From assembly GCA_965207985.1 (NCBI GenBank), contig CBDBND010000018.1, positions 62,001 through 126,000 on the forward strand: DNA of 64,000 nt, written 5' to 3'. Both the position numbers and the translations under genes were made by a program. Shown here one piece after another: positions 7,417-15,650 of the stretch. Source of the DNA: CBDBND01 sp965207985 (GTDB lineage Bacteria; Pseudomonadota; Alphaproteobacteria; Rhodospirillales; Rhodospirillaceae). The notes under the pieces were generated by a model. It searched no databases. It had not been told where the DNA came from and was given only the letters and a program-made list of their open reading frames with translations. Within the stretch, counting starts at the first letter, position 1. Each line of letters starts with the position of its first letter.

Positions 7417-9475
7417 TTCGTCCTCCCAGCCAACGTGCAAGCCTAAAACCCACGTCATCGCGCGGTCCGGAACCCGCTGCACGATAAGCATATCTGAGCT
7501 CGGTCAGCGTCGAGGAGCGCCAGCTGGATCCCCTGATAACATGCTGTTGCCCGCGCGCCGGCCCCACCCTGTCCCGCTCAATCCCCGGACTGGATAGGGC
7601 TACCAGTTCGTAAAAATCGTGCGTCCACTCACTGACGTTACCGCCCATATCCGTAACGCCGATGCCGTTGGGGGTATATGATCCGACTCTTGCCAAGGTC
7701 GCGACACCATCGTCGTATCTGGATACGTATTTATCAACCAATCCAATAGCGCTCTCGTCGGCAAAATTGCCAGTATTTGGCGGGACGGGCATAGAATTAC
7801 CCCAGGGAAACCTTAAGGCACCGCGGACATTTCCCCCTTCGTATCGTGCGACCCAAACCCATTCTGCTTCCGTCGGGAGTCTGTATCCATTGGCGTCTAA
7901 ATCGAATCCAATATAGCTGTCATTGGCGAACTGGTAGACCGGCCTTAAACTTTCCTTCTGGCTTAACCAATTGGAATATCGAGCGGCATCTTCCCAGCTA
8001 ATGTTGACCACCGGTTCTTGTGTTCCCTTTCCCGACCAAGTTAGACCGTAATCTTCCGCAAAACTTGCAAATTCCAAGGCCGTCACCTCATTGATCCCAA
8101 TATAGAAGTGACGCGTTATTTCCACTTGCCTGGGGACCTCATTTGCGCGCTGCCCCGGCTCACTTCTGGGTGCGCCCATTTCCACATAGCCCGGCTCGAC
8201 CAAGATGAAATTTTGATTTATGGAATTTGTGAAAAATCTTTCAGCGCTGTTAACAAGCGCTTCCATTCTTGTCAGGAGGTTGACGTCGACAGACTTTTCG
8301 ATGTTTGGATCAGGCAGGACGGTTCCAAACCAACTCTGATATCCATCACGTCTTAACTCAATTTCGTGATTGACCGTGTTGAGCGACAGTTCGATAGGGG
8401 TCTCACCAATCCTTTGACCGTCTACATAAACTGATGCGTCTGGGTTCGACATGACCTCCACGAGCCCGAAGACTTGTTCCAAATTGACGTTGATTGAATT
8501 CTCTTGACCCGACTCCAAAAGAATGGATTCGGTTGCCGTTCTATAGCCCGGGTAAGAGATCGATACCCTGTGCGGGCGATCCGGAGCCAGTTCCGTTGTC
8601 AAAGGCGTACTTCCCCTAAATTCACCGTCGATGAGCACGGAGGCTTGTGTTGGATCCGACCGGATTTGTAACTCGCCAGGAATACGGCGCATCCTTACGA
8701 CACCAATCTCGGGAAGGCGCTCTAACGACACGCTCGCCATCCTGGTCTCTGGTACGTACCCCTCGAGTTCCAAACGAATTTCCCGATTTCCCCGAAGCAA
8801 ATCGATGCGAATTGGCGTTATGTCTACATATGCGTTGTCAACATACACACTGGCACCCTCAGGCTCGGTCATTACAAGCAGCCCTTGTGTTGCCGGATCC
8901 AAACGGACAGTAATCTGGTGTTCGTTGCCGCCCCCTTCCATGTGCAAATCTTGAACGTATTCTTTGTGCGCGGGGTGCGTAACTTTTAGACCATAAGAGC
9001 CAGGCCGAAGCACAAAAGACGTTGAGGGGCCGTTCCCTACTAGGATTTCGTCTACATAGATCTCTGCGTTGGACAAAGGGGGACTTAGGGTCACAGTTAC
9101 GACATCTGGCGACTTTTCCAACGTCACTTCTTGTATGTTTCCGCCGGCTGTCGGTTTTAGAGCCACGTCTTGAGTTTCATAGCCACGTGAGCCCACCGAC
9201 AAGATGACATCACCGGGCATGGCGACAACGCGATTGCCGGACGTAAACCCTATGCCTTTCGTTAGTTCCACGACGGCAGCTGCCCTGGCCTCTTCCGGAT
9301 AAATGACAACTTGAACGCCCGTGCCAAAAGAGACATAACCAGCCCCTAAAACTGCGAGCGCCACAACAGCAATGATTACAATGAGCCGTCGAGATTTTGT
9401 TTCTCTACTCGCGCGCTCAATGCGTTGTGCGAGTTGGCTTTCATTGTTTTGTGAATTTTCGTCAGAAGGATTCAT
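7406..9475 (-). CDS. PEGA-repeat protein with cysteine-free FGE/SUMF1-like domain
   Basis: A 689-residue single-pass membrane protein. About 30 cytoplasmic residues are followed by a membrane helix at 31-49, then by four PEGA-type beta modules (near 132-172, 203-243, 273-313 and 341-380; for example ASVYVDNAYVDITPI and ASVLIDGEFRGSTPL), and a C-terminal formylglycine-generating-enzyme-like domain from about 424 (GYRLPTEAEWVWVARYEGG, MGGNVSEWTHDFY, VIRGSSW, DDVGFRLAR). I see no cysteine in the entire protein, so the copper/cysteine chemistry of true FGE is impossible; the fold probably serves as a binding module. The start overlaps the TPR gene by 14 bp, and the next small gene overlaps its end. 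It is probably a periplasmic scaffold or sensor for the channel/vWA complex. Confidence 0.85.
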   Translation of the reverse strand: MNPSDENSQNNESQLAQRIERASRETKSRRLIVIIAVVALAVLGAGYVSFGTGVQVVIYPEEARAAAVVELTKGIGFTSGNRVVAMPGDVILSVGSRGYETQDVALKPTAGGNIQEVTLEKSPDVVTVTLSPPLSNAEIYVDEILVGNGPSTSFVLRPGSYGLKVTHPAHKEYVQDLHMEGGGNEHQITVRLDPATQGLLVMTEPEGASVYVDNAYVDITPIRIDLLRGNREIRLELEGYVPETRMASVSLERLPEIGVVRMRRIPGELQIRSDPTQASVLIDGEFRGSTPLTTELAPDRPHRVSISYPGYRTATESILLESGQENSINVNLEQVFGLVEVMSNPDASVYVDGQRIGETPIELSLNTVNHEIELRRDGYQSWFGTVLPDPNIEKSVDVNLLTRMEALVNSAERFFTNSINQNFILVEPGYVEMGAPRSEPGQRANEVPRQVEITRHFYIGINEVTALEFASFAEDYGLTWSGKGTQEPVVNISWEDAARYSNWLSQKESLRPVYQFANDSYIGFDLDANGYRLPTEAEWVWVARYEGGNVRGALRFPWGNSMPVPPNTGNFADESAIGLVDKYVSRYDDGVATLARVGSYTPNGIGVTDMGGNVSEWTHDFYELVALSSPGIERDRVGPARGQQHVIRGSSWRSSTLTELRYAYRAAGSGPRDDVGFRLARWLGGRNGE

Positions 9476-10913
9476 TACAAACTACGGTTATTGACGTCGG
9501 TTGGGATCCTGGTGAAATTTCAATCTCCAACCTAACATCTCTATAGCCACGTCGCGTACCCTGGAGAACATATCTTCCCGGCAATACATCAATGACCCTT
9601 TGATCGAAGCTGCCCAGGTCACCAATACGCTGAATTGAAACGTTTGTCCTTCCGTCTGACTGAACAAGCAAAGGAACCGGTGTTTGCATGTCAGCCATAA
9701 TGCGATCTAGTTCATCCGCCTTCACTTGAAGGCGTGTCCCGCCAAATGCAAGAGACCGAGCCTCTGCAAGCACTTCATCGGCATATTCGAATACGGCTTT
9801 GCTACTCAAACGGTATGGCCTGTCGATCAAGTCGATTACTTCGCTTTCTACTTTGAGCAATTCGTCAATCTCTTCTTTTCCATCGATGGCACTTTGGGCA
9901 TTCGGATCGATCGAAAGGGCTTGACCGTATAGGGAAGAACTGGCTTCCCAGTCTTCCGTTTCGCTGGCATGAGCCGCTTCATTGAGCAGGCGTGCCAATG
10001 TCTGGCTTTTCATCATATTTTGGGCACGCTCGATCCCTGAGCGCGCTTCAGATGAACTGGATCGAATTGCCAATGCGCTTTGAAAAGACTGCAGAGCACC
10101 GGCGCCGTCGTTGCTTTCTAAGCTCGAAAAACCATTAGACAAAGCTTGACGATAATTGGTCTCCTCAATCCGAAGCTTAATAGCACTCAACGCAGACCCA
10201 ACTTTGTCGTGTTTGGGATCCAGGGCCGATGCTTGTTCAAATAAAGCCTGGGCTTCCTGCAACTCGTTATTGCTCTCCTTGGCAACGCCCCTGTAATAGA
10301 GATCAAGTACTTCTCCCAGAACAACAGCCCGAGCCAAACCCTCTCTTGCAGACTGGTTGTCCGGGTCGATCAGCAATGCTAGCTCAAATGACTTGACTGC
10401 TTCTTCACTGTTTTCACCATCGAAAGACCGCCATCCTGACGCTAGGGAGTCCTCCAGAGTTTGCTGGCCCAGCGTCTCTATGCCTTCAAGCTCCATCAGG
10501 ACGTCGTCTAAGATTTTGGCGGAGTCCATAAACCGTCCTTCGTTGAACGCCTGCACCCCTTGGGCAAATTTTTCGACAGTTTGCGTAATCTGCTCAGGCG
10601 CCCATACGGCCACCTCTTTTTCCATAAGGGAATTGGTGATGTCTTCCGCTTGCGACCATGTGACCAGAGCTTCGCGGCGGGCTATGCATTGGGGGTGTGT
10701 GGACCGGGGATCTTCACAATTGGGTTGATTGGCAGGAGCTGCTGTTTCAGCTGGTTGTGCAGCACGATCTTGCGCTACTTGCTCTGGTTCGGGACTGGAC
10801 AGCAAGTCGATGGCTGTGAACCAAACGACGAATACCATGCTTCCGATCAGTACAAAGAGCATGACAGCAAGGCGCCGCTGGCGCTGCGCTTCCTTAGCTC
10901 GATCAAAATCCAC
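9462..10913 (-). CDS. Membrane-anchored TPR protein
   Basis: A 483-residue protein with a short basic cytoplasmic tail, one membrane helix (about 15-36, LAVMLFVLIGSMVFVVWF), a low-complexity Ala/Gln/Glu-rich stretch, and then tetratricopeptide-like repeats in the periplasm (for example AVKSFELALLIDPDNQSAREGLARA, AQALFEQASALDPKHDKV and ASSSLYGQALSIDPNAQSA, each a helix-turn-helix with the ALxxDP signature). The C-terminal 70 residues (LPGRYVLQGTRRGYRDV) resemble a single PEGA-type module. The frame opens with GTG; no strong ribosome site is visible. It overlaps the FGE-like gene by 14 bp. TPR and PEGA modules both mediate protein contacts, so it most likely helps to assemble the envelope complex. 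Confidence 0.8.
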   Translation of the reverse strand: MDFDRAKEAQRQRRLAVMLFVLIGSMVFVVWFTAIDLLSSPEPEQVAQDRAAQPAETAAPANQPNCEDPRSTHPQCIARREALVTWSQAEDITNSLMEKEVAVWAPEQITQTVEKFAQGVQAFNEGRFMDSAKILDDVLMELEGIETLGQQTLEDSLASGWRSFDGENSEEAVKSFELALLIDPDNQSAREGLARAVVLGEVLDLYYRGVAKESNNELQEAQALFEQASALDPKHDKVGSALSAIKLRIEETNYRQALSNGFSSLESNDGAGALQSFQSALAIRSSSSEARSGIERAQNMMKSQTLARLLNEAAHASETEDWEASSSLYGQALSIDPNAQSAIDGKEEIDELLKVESEVIDLIDRPYRLSSKAVFEYADEVLAEARSLAFGGTRLQVKADELDRIMADMQTPVPLLVQSDGRTNVSIQRIGDLGSFDQRVIDVLPGRYVLQGTRRGYRDVRLEIEISPGSQPTSITVVCNESF

Positions 10914-10964
10914 AGCTAAGTGGCCCTATACCGTAGTCCTTGCTTATGACGAATCATCAGAGTT

Positions 10965-12188
10965 CTACATCGCGACATCTGATCCTTCAGGCAGCGCTTC
11001 CGCTTCCCAAATTTGCGCCAAAATACCGCGCCATTGTTGAGTCTGTTCTTGCATATTGCCGGTGAGCGTGACGGTCCGGTCTTCCATTTCGATGACCTTG
11101 GGCGCGAGCTCGCCATCGATTGAGCTTGCCAACTCGTCAATGACATCGGCGTGTATTCCGGCTTCCTCGTTGTCCTTCCAAGCGTCTGCGATCAACATAC
11201 CTCCTCCTACCGCAGCCGTTGCGGCCAGGATATCGTTATTGCAATTGTTGTCTGAAACAGCGACCGCTCCAGCAATCAGCAAGAGTCCGCCTATCCCCTT
11301 GAGTATGGAGCTGTTACGGGCTTCTCGTCGCCGGTTAACTTCGGCACAGCTTTGTGACTGCCAATAACGATAACTTTCCGACATGTCACCGGCAAATTGA
11401 TCGTACTGCTCTTGCAGCGTATCAACGAACATCTGATCCCGGTATTTGATCGCCGTTACTCTCTCCAGCATTGGGTCGTTTTGTGCTGGTAGCCGGTTTA
11501 AACGTACTCGGCCCCGGCGAACTTCTAGCGCTTCGCTGAAGGCGTCAGGAGACAGATTTTGAGCGAACCTCATATCTGTAACGGTGTGTATTTTTTCTAA
11601 ATCTGACTCCTTTTTCCGCTCTAAGCGTTTAACGATCTCCTCCGCTATGTCGTCATAGACCGGCTGAAACGGATAAGAGTTTTCGTTGCGGATGCTCCTG
11701 TACCAGGCTTCATCGACGCGATGGGCGTATCGCTTTGAAAACCATTTTTTACCTGTCGAATCTGTTACCGTGACGAGAAGTTTCATTTCTTCGCCATTGG
11801 AGCAAAGGATCTCTCCCTCCACGAATACGTCGCTCGAGAATTGCGTATCGGGAGTGACTCTAACCGCACCAAAGCGCCGTGTATCGGCAATGGCGTCACG
11901 GACTCTAACGGCAACGTATCTCGATTCAGCACGTCTCAATTCGGGCCATTCGTCGCCCTTATACTCCGCAGGATCATCCGGCAGGCCAGGATCAAAAACG
12001 GCGACAACAACATCGAGTGGCTCGATGGTGGGCGCCATCTCCTGCTCTTGATAAGGCGTTCTAACTGATTCGCTGGTGGAAAAAGCAGGACCCGTTGAGA
12101 GGGATCCAGTGCTGGAGGTGCCTGTCGTTTGGCACCCGGCCAGGAACACCGCAGTCAAAATATAAGGAATGCAGCGATATATATCCAT
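10965..12188 (-). CDS. Outer-membrane-type lipoprotein of unknown function
   Basis: A 407-residue protein with a lipoprotein signal (lipobox LAGC, Cys19). Residues about 55-190 contain a mixed alpha/beta region (VVVAVFDPGLP, then FVEGEILCSNGEEMKLLVTVTD) that recalls the ABA-type folds of CsgG/LpoB-like lipoproteins, but the match is impressionistic. A coiled, charged middle section is followed by a glycine/alanine-rich hydrophobic stretch (GIGGLLLIAGAVAV and ATAAVGGGMLIADAW), which could insert into a membrane, and a C-terminal amphipathic tail. It sits 51 bp upstream of the TPR gene and 83 bp downstream of the first gene of the cluster. It may connect the inner-membrane assembly to the outer membrane. 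Confidence 0.7.
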   Translation of the reverse strand: MDIYRCIPYILTAVFLAGCQTTGTSSTGSLSTGPAFSTSESVRTPYQEQEMAPTIEPLDVVVAVFDPGLPDDPAEYKGDEWPELRRAESRYVAVRVRDAIADTRRFGAVRVTPDTQFSSDVFVEGEILCSNGEEMKLLVTVTDSTGKKWFSKRYAHRVDEAWYRSIRNENSYPFQPVYDDIAEEIVKRLERKKESDLEKIHTVTDMRFAQNLSPDAFSEALEVRRGRVRLNRLPAQNDPMLERVTAIKYRDQMFVDTLQEQYDQFAGDMSESYRYWQSQSCAEVNRRREARNSSILKGIGGLLLIAGAVAVSDNNCNNDILAATAAVGGGMLIADAWKDNEEAGIHADVIDELASSIDGELAPKVIEMEDRTVTLTGNMQEQTQQWRGILAQIWEAEALPEGSDVAM

Positions 12189-12271
12189 GGTTGTAATCCC
12201 TGTATTACCCTACGTAATATTGAGTTTATCAATAGCCGATAAACTGGACAACGCGAATCCCACAATCATCC

Positions 12272-12904
12272 CTAGCGCGCTGGTAAGCCTTTGTATTTTC
12301 TATAGTCTGCCCACAGCCGTTCTCTAATTTCCGGATCGGTTTCGCGCATTGCGGCTTCACGAATCTGTTGGGCAACGATGTCGTCATCGTCTCCCGGCGG
12401 TATATCTTTTGGAATAGCACCATTGTCGAGCGCGACTTCGTTGGTAAAGCCGCCACTTCCCTCGCGATCCTCTATTCGGATGATTGATGCTTCATCCATG
12501 TCGCGCATTTCTTGCTGGTCTTGTGAACGTGCCGCAACTGAACTTGCCTGATCACTGCCTTCGCCTGAATCGGCCGCATTGTTTGATTCAGATCCTGTCC
12601 CTTCAGCGCTGCCGCTGGCCATGCTTGTCCCGCCGGCAGAACCCGAACCAGCAGATGACGAAGACATGACCGTCTGACATTCATCATAGGCACTCAGAGA
12701 TTCGTAGAGCGCCCGCTCCAACCTCTTAACCCGCTCTTCGGGTGTCTCAACTCCGGTGGCCGGCTCTATTTCGACGTCCCGAACATCACATGCCGGTGCG
12801 CCGCCTGTTTGAGCAACAGCAGACACCACACCGATCGTGGAGGTGATCGTGACGAGAAACGCCACCTGAACGGCATGAAAGAAAGATCGAGGTCTGAGAT
12901 TCAT
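12272..12904 (-). CDS. Exported protein with Ser/Gly-rich linker
   Basis: A 210-residue protein that I do not recognise. It has a plausible signal peptide (hydrophobic FLVTITSTIGVVSAVA ending in AQT), a short helical region with a heptad pattern (ETPEERVKRLERALYESLSAY) flanked by two cysteines (CDVRDVE and DECQTVM), a long Ser/Gly/Ala-rich linker, and an acidic helical C-terminus (DPEIRERLWADYRKYKGLP). It is the first gene of the minus-strand cluster that runs down to the vWA genes, with 83 bp to the lipoprotein gene, so a promoter for the cluster may lie upstream, in 12905-13288. Its role is unknown; a flexible periplasmic partner of the complex is a reasonable guess. Confidence 0.62.
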   Translation of the reverse strand: MNLRPRSFFHAVQVAFLVTITSTIGVVSAVAQTGGAPACDVRDVEIEPATGVETPEERVKRLERALYESLSAYDECQTVMSSSSAGSGSAGGTSMASGSAEGTGSESNNAADSGEGSDQASSVAARSQDQQEMRDMDEASIIRIEDREGSGGFTNEVALDNGAIPKDIPPGDDDDIVAQQIREAAMRETDPEIRERLWADYRKYKGLPAR

Positions 12905-13288
12905 GTGTTCAGATCACTCACGGCAATGACTGCGGAACTATAGATCTGACTAATGGAAACGCCGATTCACATGTTCGCGAATAGTCAGAATAACCCAATC
13001 CTCAGCCAAGCATCCATCCAAAAAAGTTGATTTTGTGTTCGAAAATTGGCCAAACCTTGCTGTGCATCCTTAGTCCCATGGGCTACGCAGTATCTCTTAA
13101 CTCCCAAGTATTTTTCTGAAATTCGACCTGTCATAGCCAGAAAGAACGTTTGCTAGATTAGATTATTAGGCGCCGATAAGTATGGTTGATCGGTGATTCG
13201 CAAAAGTTGGGCAAAAAACGCGATCGCATATGTCCCCACCCAAGGTACAGAAGCTATTATGACTCAATAAATCCTGAGGAGGCCGTCA
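12905..13288. other. Divergent intergenic region
   Basis: This 384-bp stretch separates the minus-strand channel/vWA cluster from the plus-strand hydrolase gene. It is AT-richer than its surroundings and presumably carries divergent promoters, but I could not assign -35/-10 boxes with confidence. A strong ribosome site (AGGAGG, 13277-13282) belongs to the hydrolase start at 13289. I saw no RNA gene or repeat in it. Confidence 0.45.
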
Positions 13289-13443
13289 ATGCGTGCGAGT
13301 GGAATGCTGTGGGTGGGTCTAATTGCCTTTTTGGCGTGGCCGGCAATTGGTCAGGTGCCGAGCATCCCCCTCGATGAACTCTGAGGTGGTCCCACTTGTT
13401 TGGACAGTCTGACGGCTTATCTAAGGTGTATTCCGCTGTCTGA

Positions 13444-14373
13444 TCATGCCGCCAGAATCCTGTTTATCATATTTGATTTCTGTTGTTGGGCCTGTGGGGA
13501 TGTGGGCAAGGCGGTAGTCTTGTCCAACATATCCACAGGCTGCCCCGCCGCGTAGGCTTCCGCCGGCGTTTTGCCTCCGAGCGACGAATGGGGCCGCTCG
13601 GTGTTGTAGAACCCGATCCATTCGCCGATGACCCTCTCGGCGTGGAAGCCGTCGGTCAGCTCGTGCAGGTGAACCGCCTCGTACTTGAGAGAGCGCCACA
13701 GTCGCTCAATGAAGATGTTGTCCATGCACCGGCCGCGCCCGTCCATGGAGATCGTGATCCCGGCCTCCTTGAGGCGGCCGGTGACCTCGAAGCTGGTGAA
13801 CTGGCTGCCCTGGTCGGTGTTGAAGATCTCCGGCCTGCCGGAGGTGTCGAGCGCCTCATTCAAGGCCTCGACGCAGAACCGGGCATCCATGGTGTTCGAC
13901 AGCCGCCAGGCCAGGACCCGGCGGCTCGCCCAGTCCATCACCGCGACCAGATAAAGGAAGCCGCGCCTGAGCGGGATGTAGGTGATGTCGGCGCACCAGA
14001 CATGGTCGGGGCGCTCGATGGCGAGGCCCTTGAGACGGTACGGATAGACCCGGTGTTCGGGATGGGGCGTGCTCGTCTTCGGCGCCCGGTAGATCGCCTC
14101 CAGCCCCATCAGGCGCATGAGGCGCCGAACCCGGTGACGGCCGACGACACCCCCCTCGCGGCGCAAATGACGGGCCATCTGACGGGACCCATAGAACGGA
14201 TGTTTAAGGAACAACTCGTCGATGCGCCGCATCAGCGCCAGGTTGGCCGGGCTCTCGCCCCGCAGCCTGTAATAGAGAGATGATCGGCTGATCGACAGTA
14301 TCTCGCATTGACGGCTCAAGCTGAGACCGGAAACGTCGCGGCGCACCATCGCCTTGCGCTCCGGCCGGCTCAT
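13444..14373 (-). CDS. IS3-family transposase OrfB (DDE integrase core)
   Basis: This 309-residue catalytic subunit of the IS3-family transposase has the N-terminal HTH_21-like region (SISRSSLYYRLRG) and the rve core. The DDE residues are visible: Asp in CADITYIPL, Asp in NTDQGSQF and Glu in FIERLWRSLKYE. The C-terminal YNTERPHSSLGGKTPAEAY motif is complete. Its ATG overlaps the orfA stop as ATGA (14370-14373). It is probably also made as an OrfAB fusion by frameshifting at the T6G run in orfA. It appears intact and may be active. Confidence 0.93.
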   Translation of the reverse strand: MSRPERKAMVRRDVSGLSLSRQCEILSISRSSLYYRLRGESPANLALMRRIDELFLKHPFYGSRQMARHLRREGGVVGRHRVRRLMRLMGLEAIYRAPKTSTPHPEHRVYPYRLKGLAIERPDHVWCADITYIPLRRGFLYLVAVMDWASRRVLAWRLSNTMDARFCVEALNEALDTSGRPEIFNTDQGSQFTSFEVTGRLKEAGITISMDGRGRCMDNIFIERLWRSLKYEAVHLHELTDGFHAERVIGEWIGFYNTERPHSSLGGKTPAEAYAAGQPVDMLDKTTALPTSPQAQQQKSNMINRILAA

Positions 14374-14651
14374 CGCTTGAGCCCTTTGGCCAAAAAATCC
14401 CGCTCCACCGTCAACTGGCCGATCTTGGCATGAAGATCGTGGACCTCGGCCTCAATGTCCCGGCGGGACGCCTCCACGCCGTTCGAGAACACATCGCCCA
14501 GGCCGTCCATGGCCTGGCGCTTCCATGTGCTGACCTGATTGGGGTGAACCTCATAGCGCGCCGCGATCTCCTGGATCGTCCGGTCGCCACGTAGCGCCTC
14601 CAGCGCCACCTTCGCCTTGAACTCAGGCGTGAACTTCCGTCGCTTCGTCAT
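14370..14651 (-). CDS. IS3-family transposase OrfA (HTH DNA-binding subunit)
   Basis: A 93-residue DNA-binding subunit. It begins TKRRKFTPEFKAKVALEALRG, the hallmark of IS3 OrfA, followed by a helix-turn-helix (IQEIAARYEVHPNQVSTWKR) and a C-terminal leucine-zipper-like region (EVHDLHAKIGQLTVERDFL). It binds the terminal repeats and regulates transposition. The last codons contain the TTTTTTG run that could direct -1 frameshifting into orfB. A truncated relative of its first codons is found at 57276-57340. Confidence 0.93.
   Translation of the reverse strand: MTKRRKFTPEFKAKVALEALRGDRTIQEIAARYEVHPNQVSTWKRQAMDGLGDVFSNGVEASRRDIEAEVHDLHAKIGQLTVERDFLAKGLKR
14391..14397 (-). promoter_or_regulatory. 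Candidate -1 frameshift site in the IS3 element
   Basis: On the minus strand orfA reads GAT TTT TTG, giving the slippery heptamer T-TTT-TTG in phase. A -1 slip here opens the frame that runs without a stop into orfB, so an OrfAB transposase could be made, as is known for the IS3 family. No stimulatory structure was modelled. Confidence 0.6.
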
Positions 14652-15650
14652 CTCGTATTCCTCCGTAACCGGGGGAATACACCTTAAACAACTGTCCGAT
14701 TTTCCAGGACCACCTCACTCCGCGAAACCTATCAATTACCGAATTCACAATACATCGAACTTGACGGTGTCAGTGTCCATTTTGTTGACGAAGGAGAAGG
14801 ACCTGCCGTTGTTTTATTGCATGCGTCCTATCACAGTCTTTATTCATGGGATCCTCTTGCCGCACTCTTGAAGAATAAGTTTCGTGTTGTCCGATTTGAT
14901 TTCGCCAATGCGAGATTGACGGGCCCTGACCCAAAGCAGCTGAATTCCATCGAACGCAATATTGACTTGCTTGAGCGGCTTTTGCGGCATTTGCGCTTAG
15001 AACAATTCGCTCTCGTCGGCACGTCAAGCGGAGGTGTGGTTGCTTTTCGATATGCCGCTGCAAACACAGACAGGGTGGATCGATTGGTGCTCATCAATTC
15101 AGCAGGATTACCACGCACGCCGGAAACAAACCCACTCGGCGATCCAGGATCCACCACACGTCAACAAATTGAGGAAATCAATAAACCCCGGTCCTATTGG
15201 CAAGGATTGCTAGACAATACTTTTAGGGGTGGCCACGTTCCTCCCGAATGGATGGTGAATATGGCTTATGATATGGGACGGCGTGAGGGACTTGGTGAAG
15301 AACTCTTGAGATACACCCGTGCTTACCGTACCGGCGACCCGAAGTCCGTTCTCGCCAACATCGAAGCCCCAACCCTTATTGTTTGGGGATTGAATAATCC
15401 TACGGTGGTACATTTAGAAGCAGAAGTCTTTCAGCACTGGCTGCTCAATGCGCCGTCATTAATTCGAAAAATTCCGGATACAGGACACTACCCCTATGTG
15501 GAAGAACCTGAAGTGTTCGATGAATTGCTGACCGATTTCCTAACCCGTCAGTTGGATTCCGAGTTAAGGCGAACAGTAATGATGCCGATCGCATCGGAAT
15601 AAAATCCGCAGTAACGAGACGGCATACGAAAAAGTTTCAGGAACGTTGCA

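Larger units (their letters stand above)
13382..14717 (-). mobile_element. Complete IS3-family insertion sequence
   Basis: The element is 1336 bp, with imperfect terminal inverted repeats: TGAGGTGGTCC at 13382 and its complement GGACCACCTCA ending at 14717. The similarity extends inwards through GGACAG and TAAGGTGTATTCC. The flanks show a 3-bp target duplication CTC (13379-13381 and 14718-14720). It carries overlapping orfA and orfB on the minus strand. It lies inside the hydrolase reading frame. A fragment of the same type of element (right end only) recurs at 57276-57406. Confidence 0.93.
13289..15602 (+). pseudogene. Alpha/beta hydrolase gene interrupted by an IS3-family element
   Basis: Codons from the ATG at 13289 (AGGAGG 6 bp upstream) encode a signal peptide (MLWVGLIAFLAWPAIGQ) and run in frame to 13381, where the IS begins. 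After removal of the IS and one copy of the 3-bp duplication, the frame resumes at 14721 and continues to the stop at 15602. The restored protein is about 324 residues. Hydrolase signatures lie downstream of the insertion: LLHAS (oxyanion region), the nucleophile elbow GTSSGG, and the catalytic His in DTGHYPYVEEPE. The TTG at 14817 that opens the downstream reading frame is an internal Leu codon. The gene is thus a recent knock-out, unless a downstream in-frame start makes a signal-less product. Confidence 0.9.

Noticed and set aside
4308..12904. Zorya or Tol-Pal/TonB system
   Set aside because: Only the TolQ/MotA-like subunit fits. No OmpA-type ZorB, helicase or nuclease, TolA, TolB or Pal gene is present.
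13483..14283. Long plus-strand frame opposite the IS3 orfB
   Set aside because: It is antisense to a clear transposase and has no recognisable domain; GC-rich codon bias explains the open frame.
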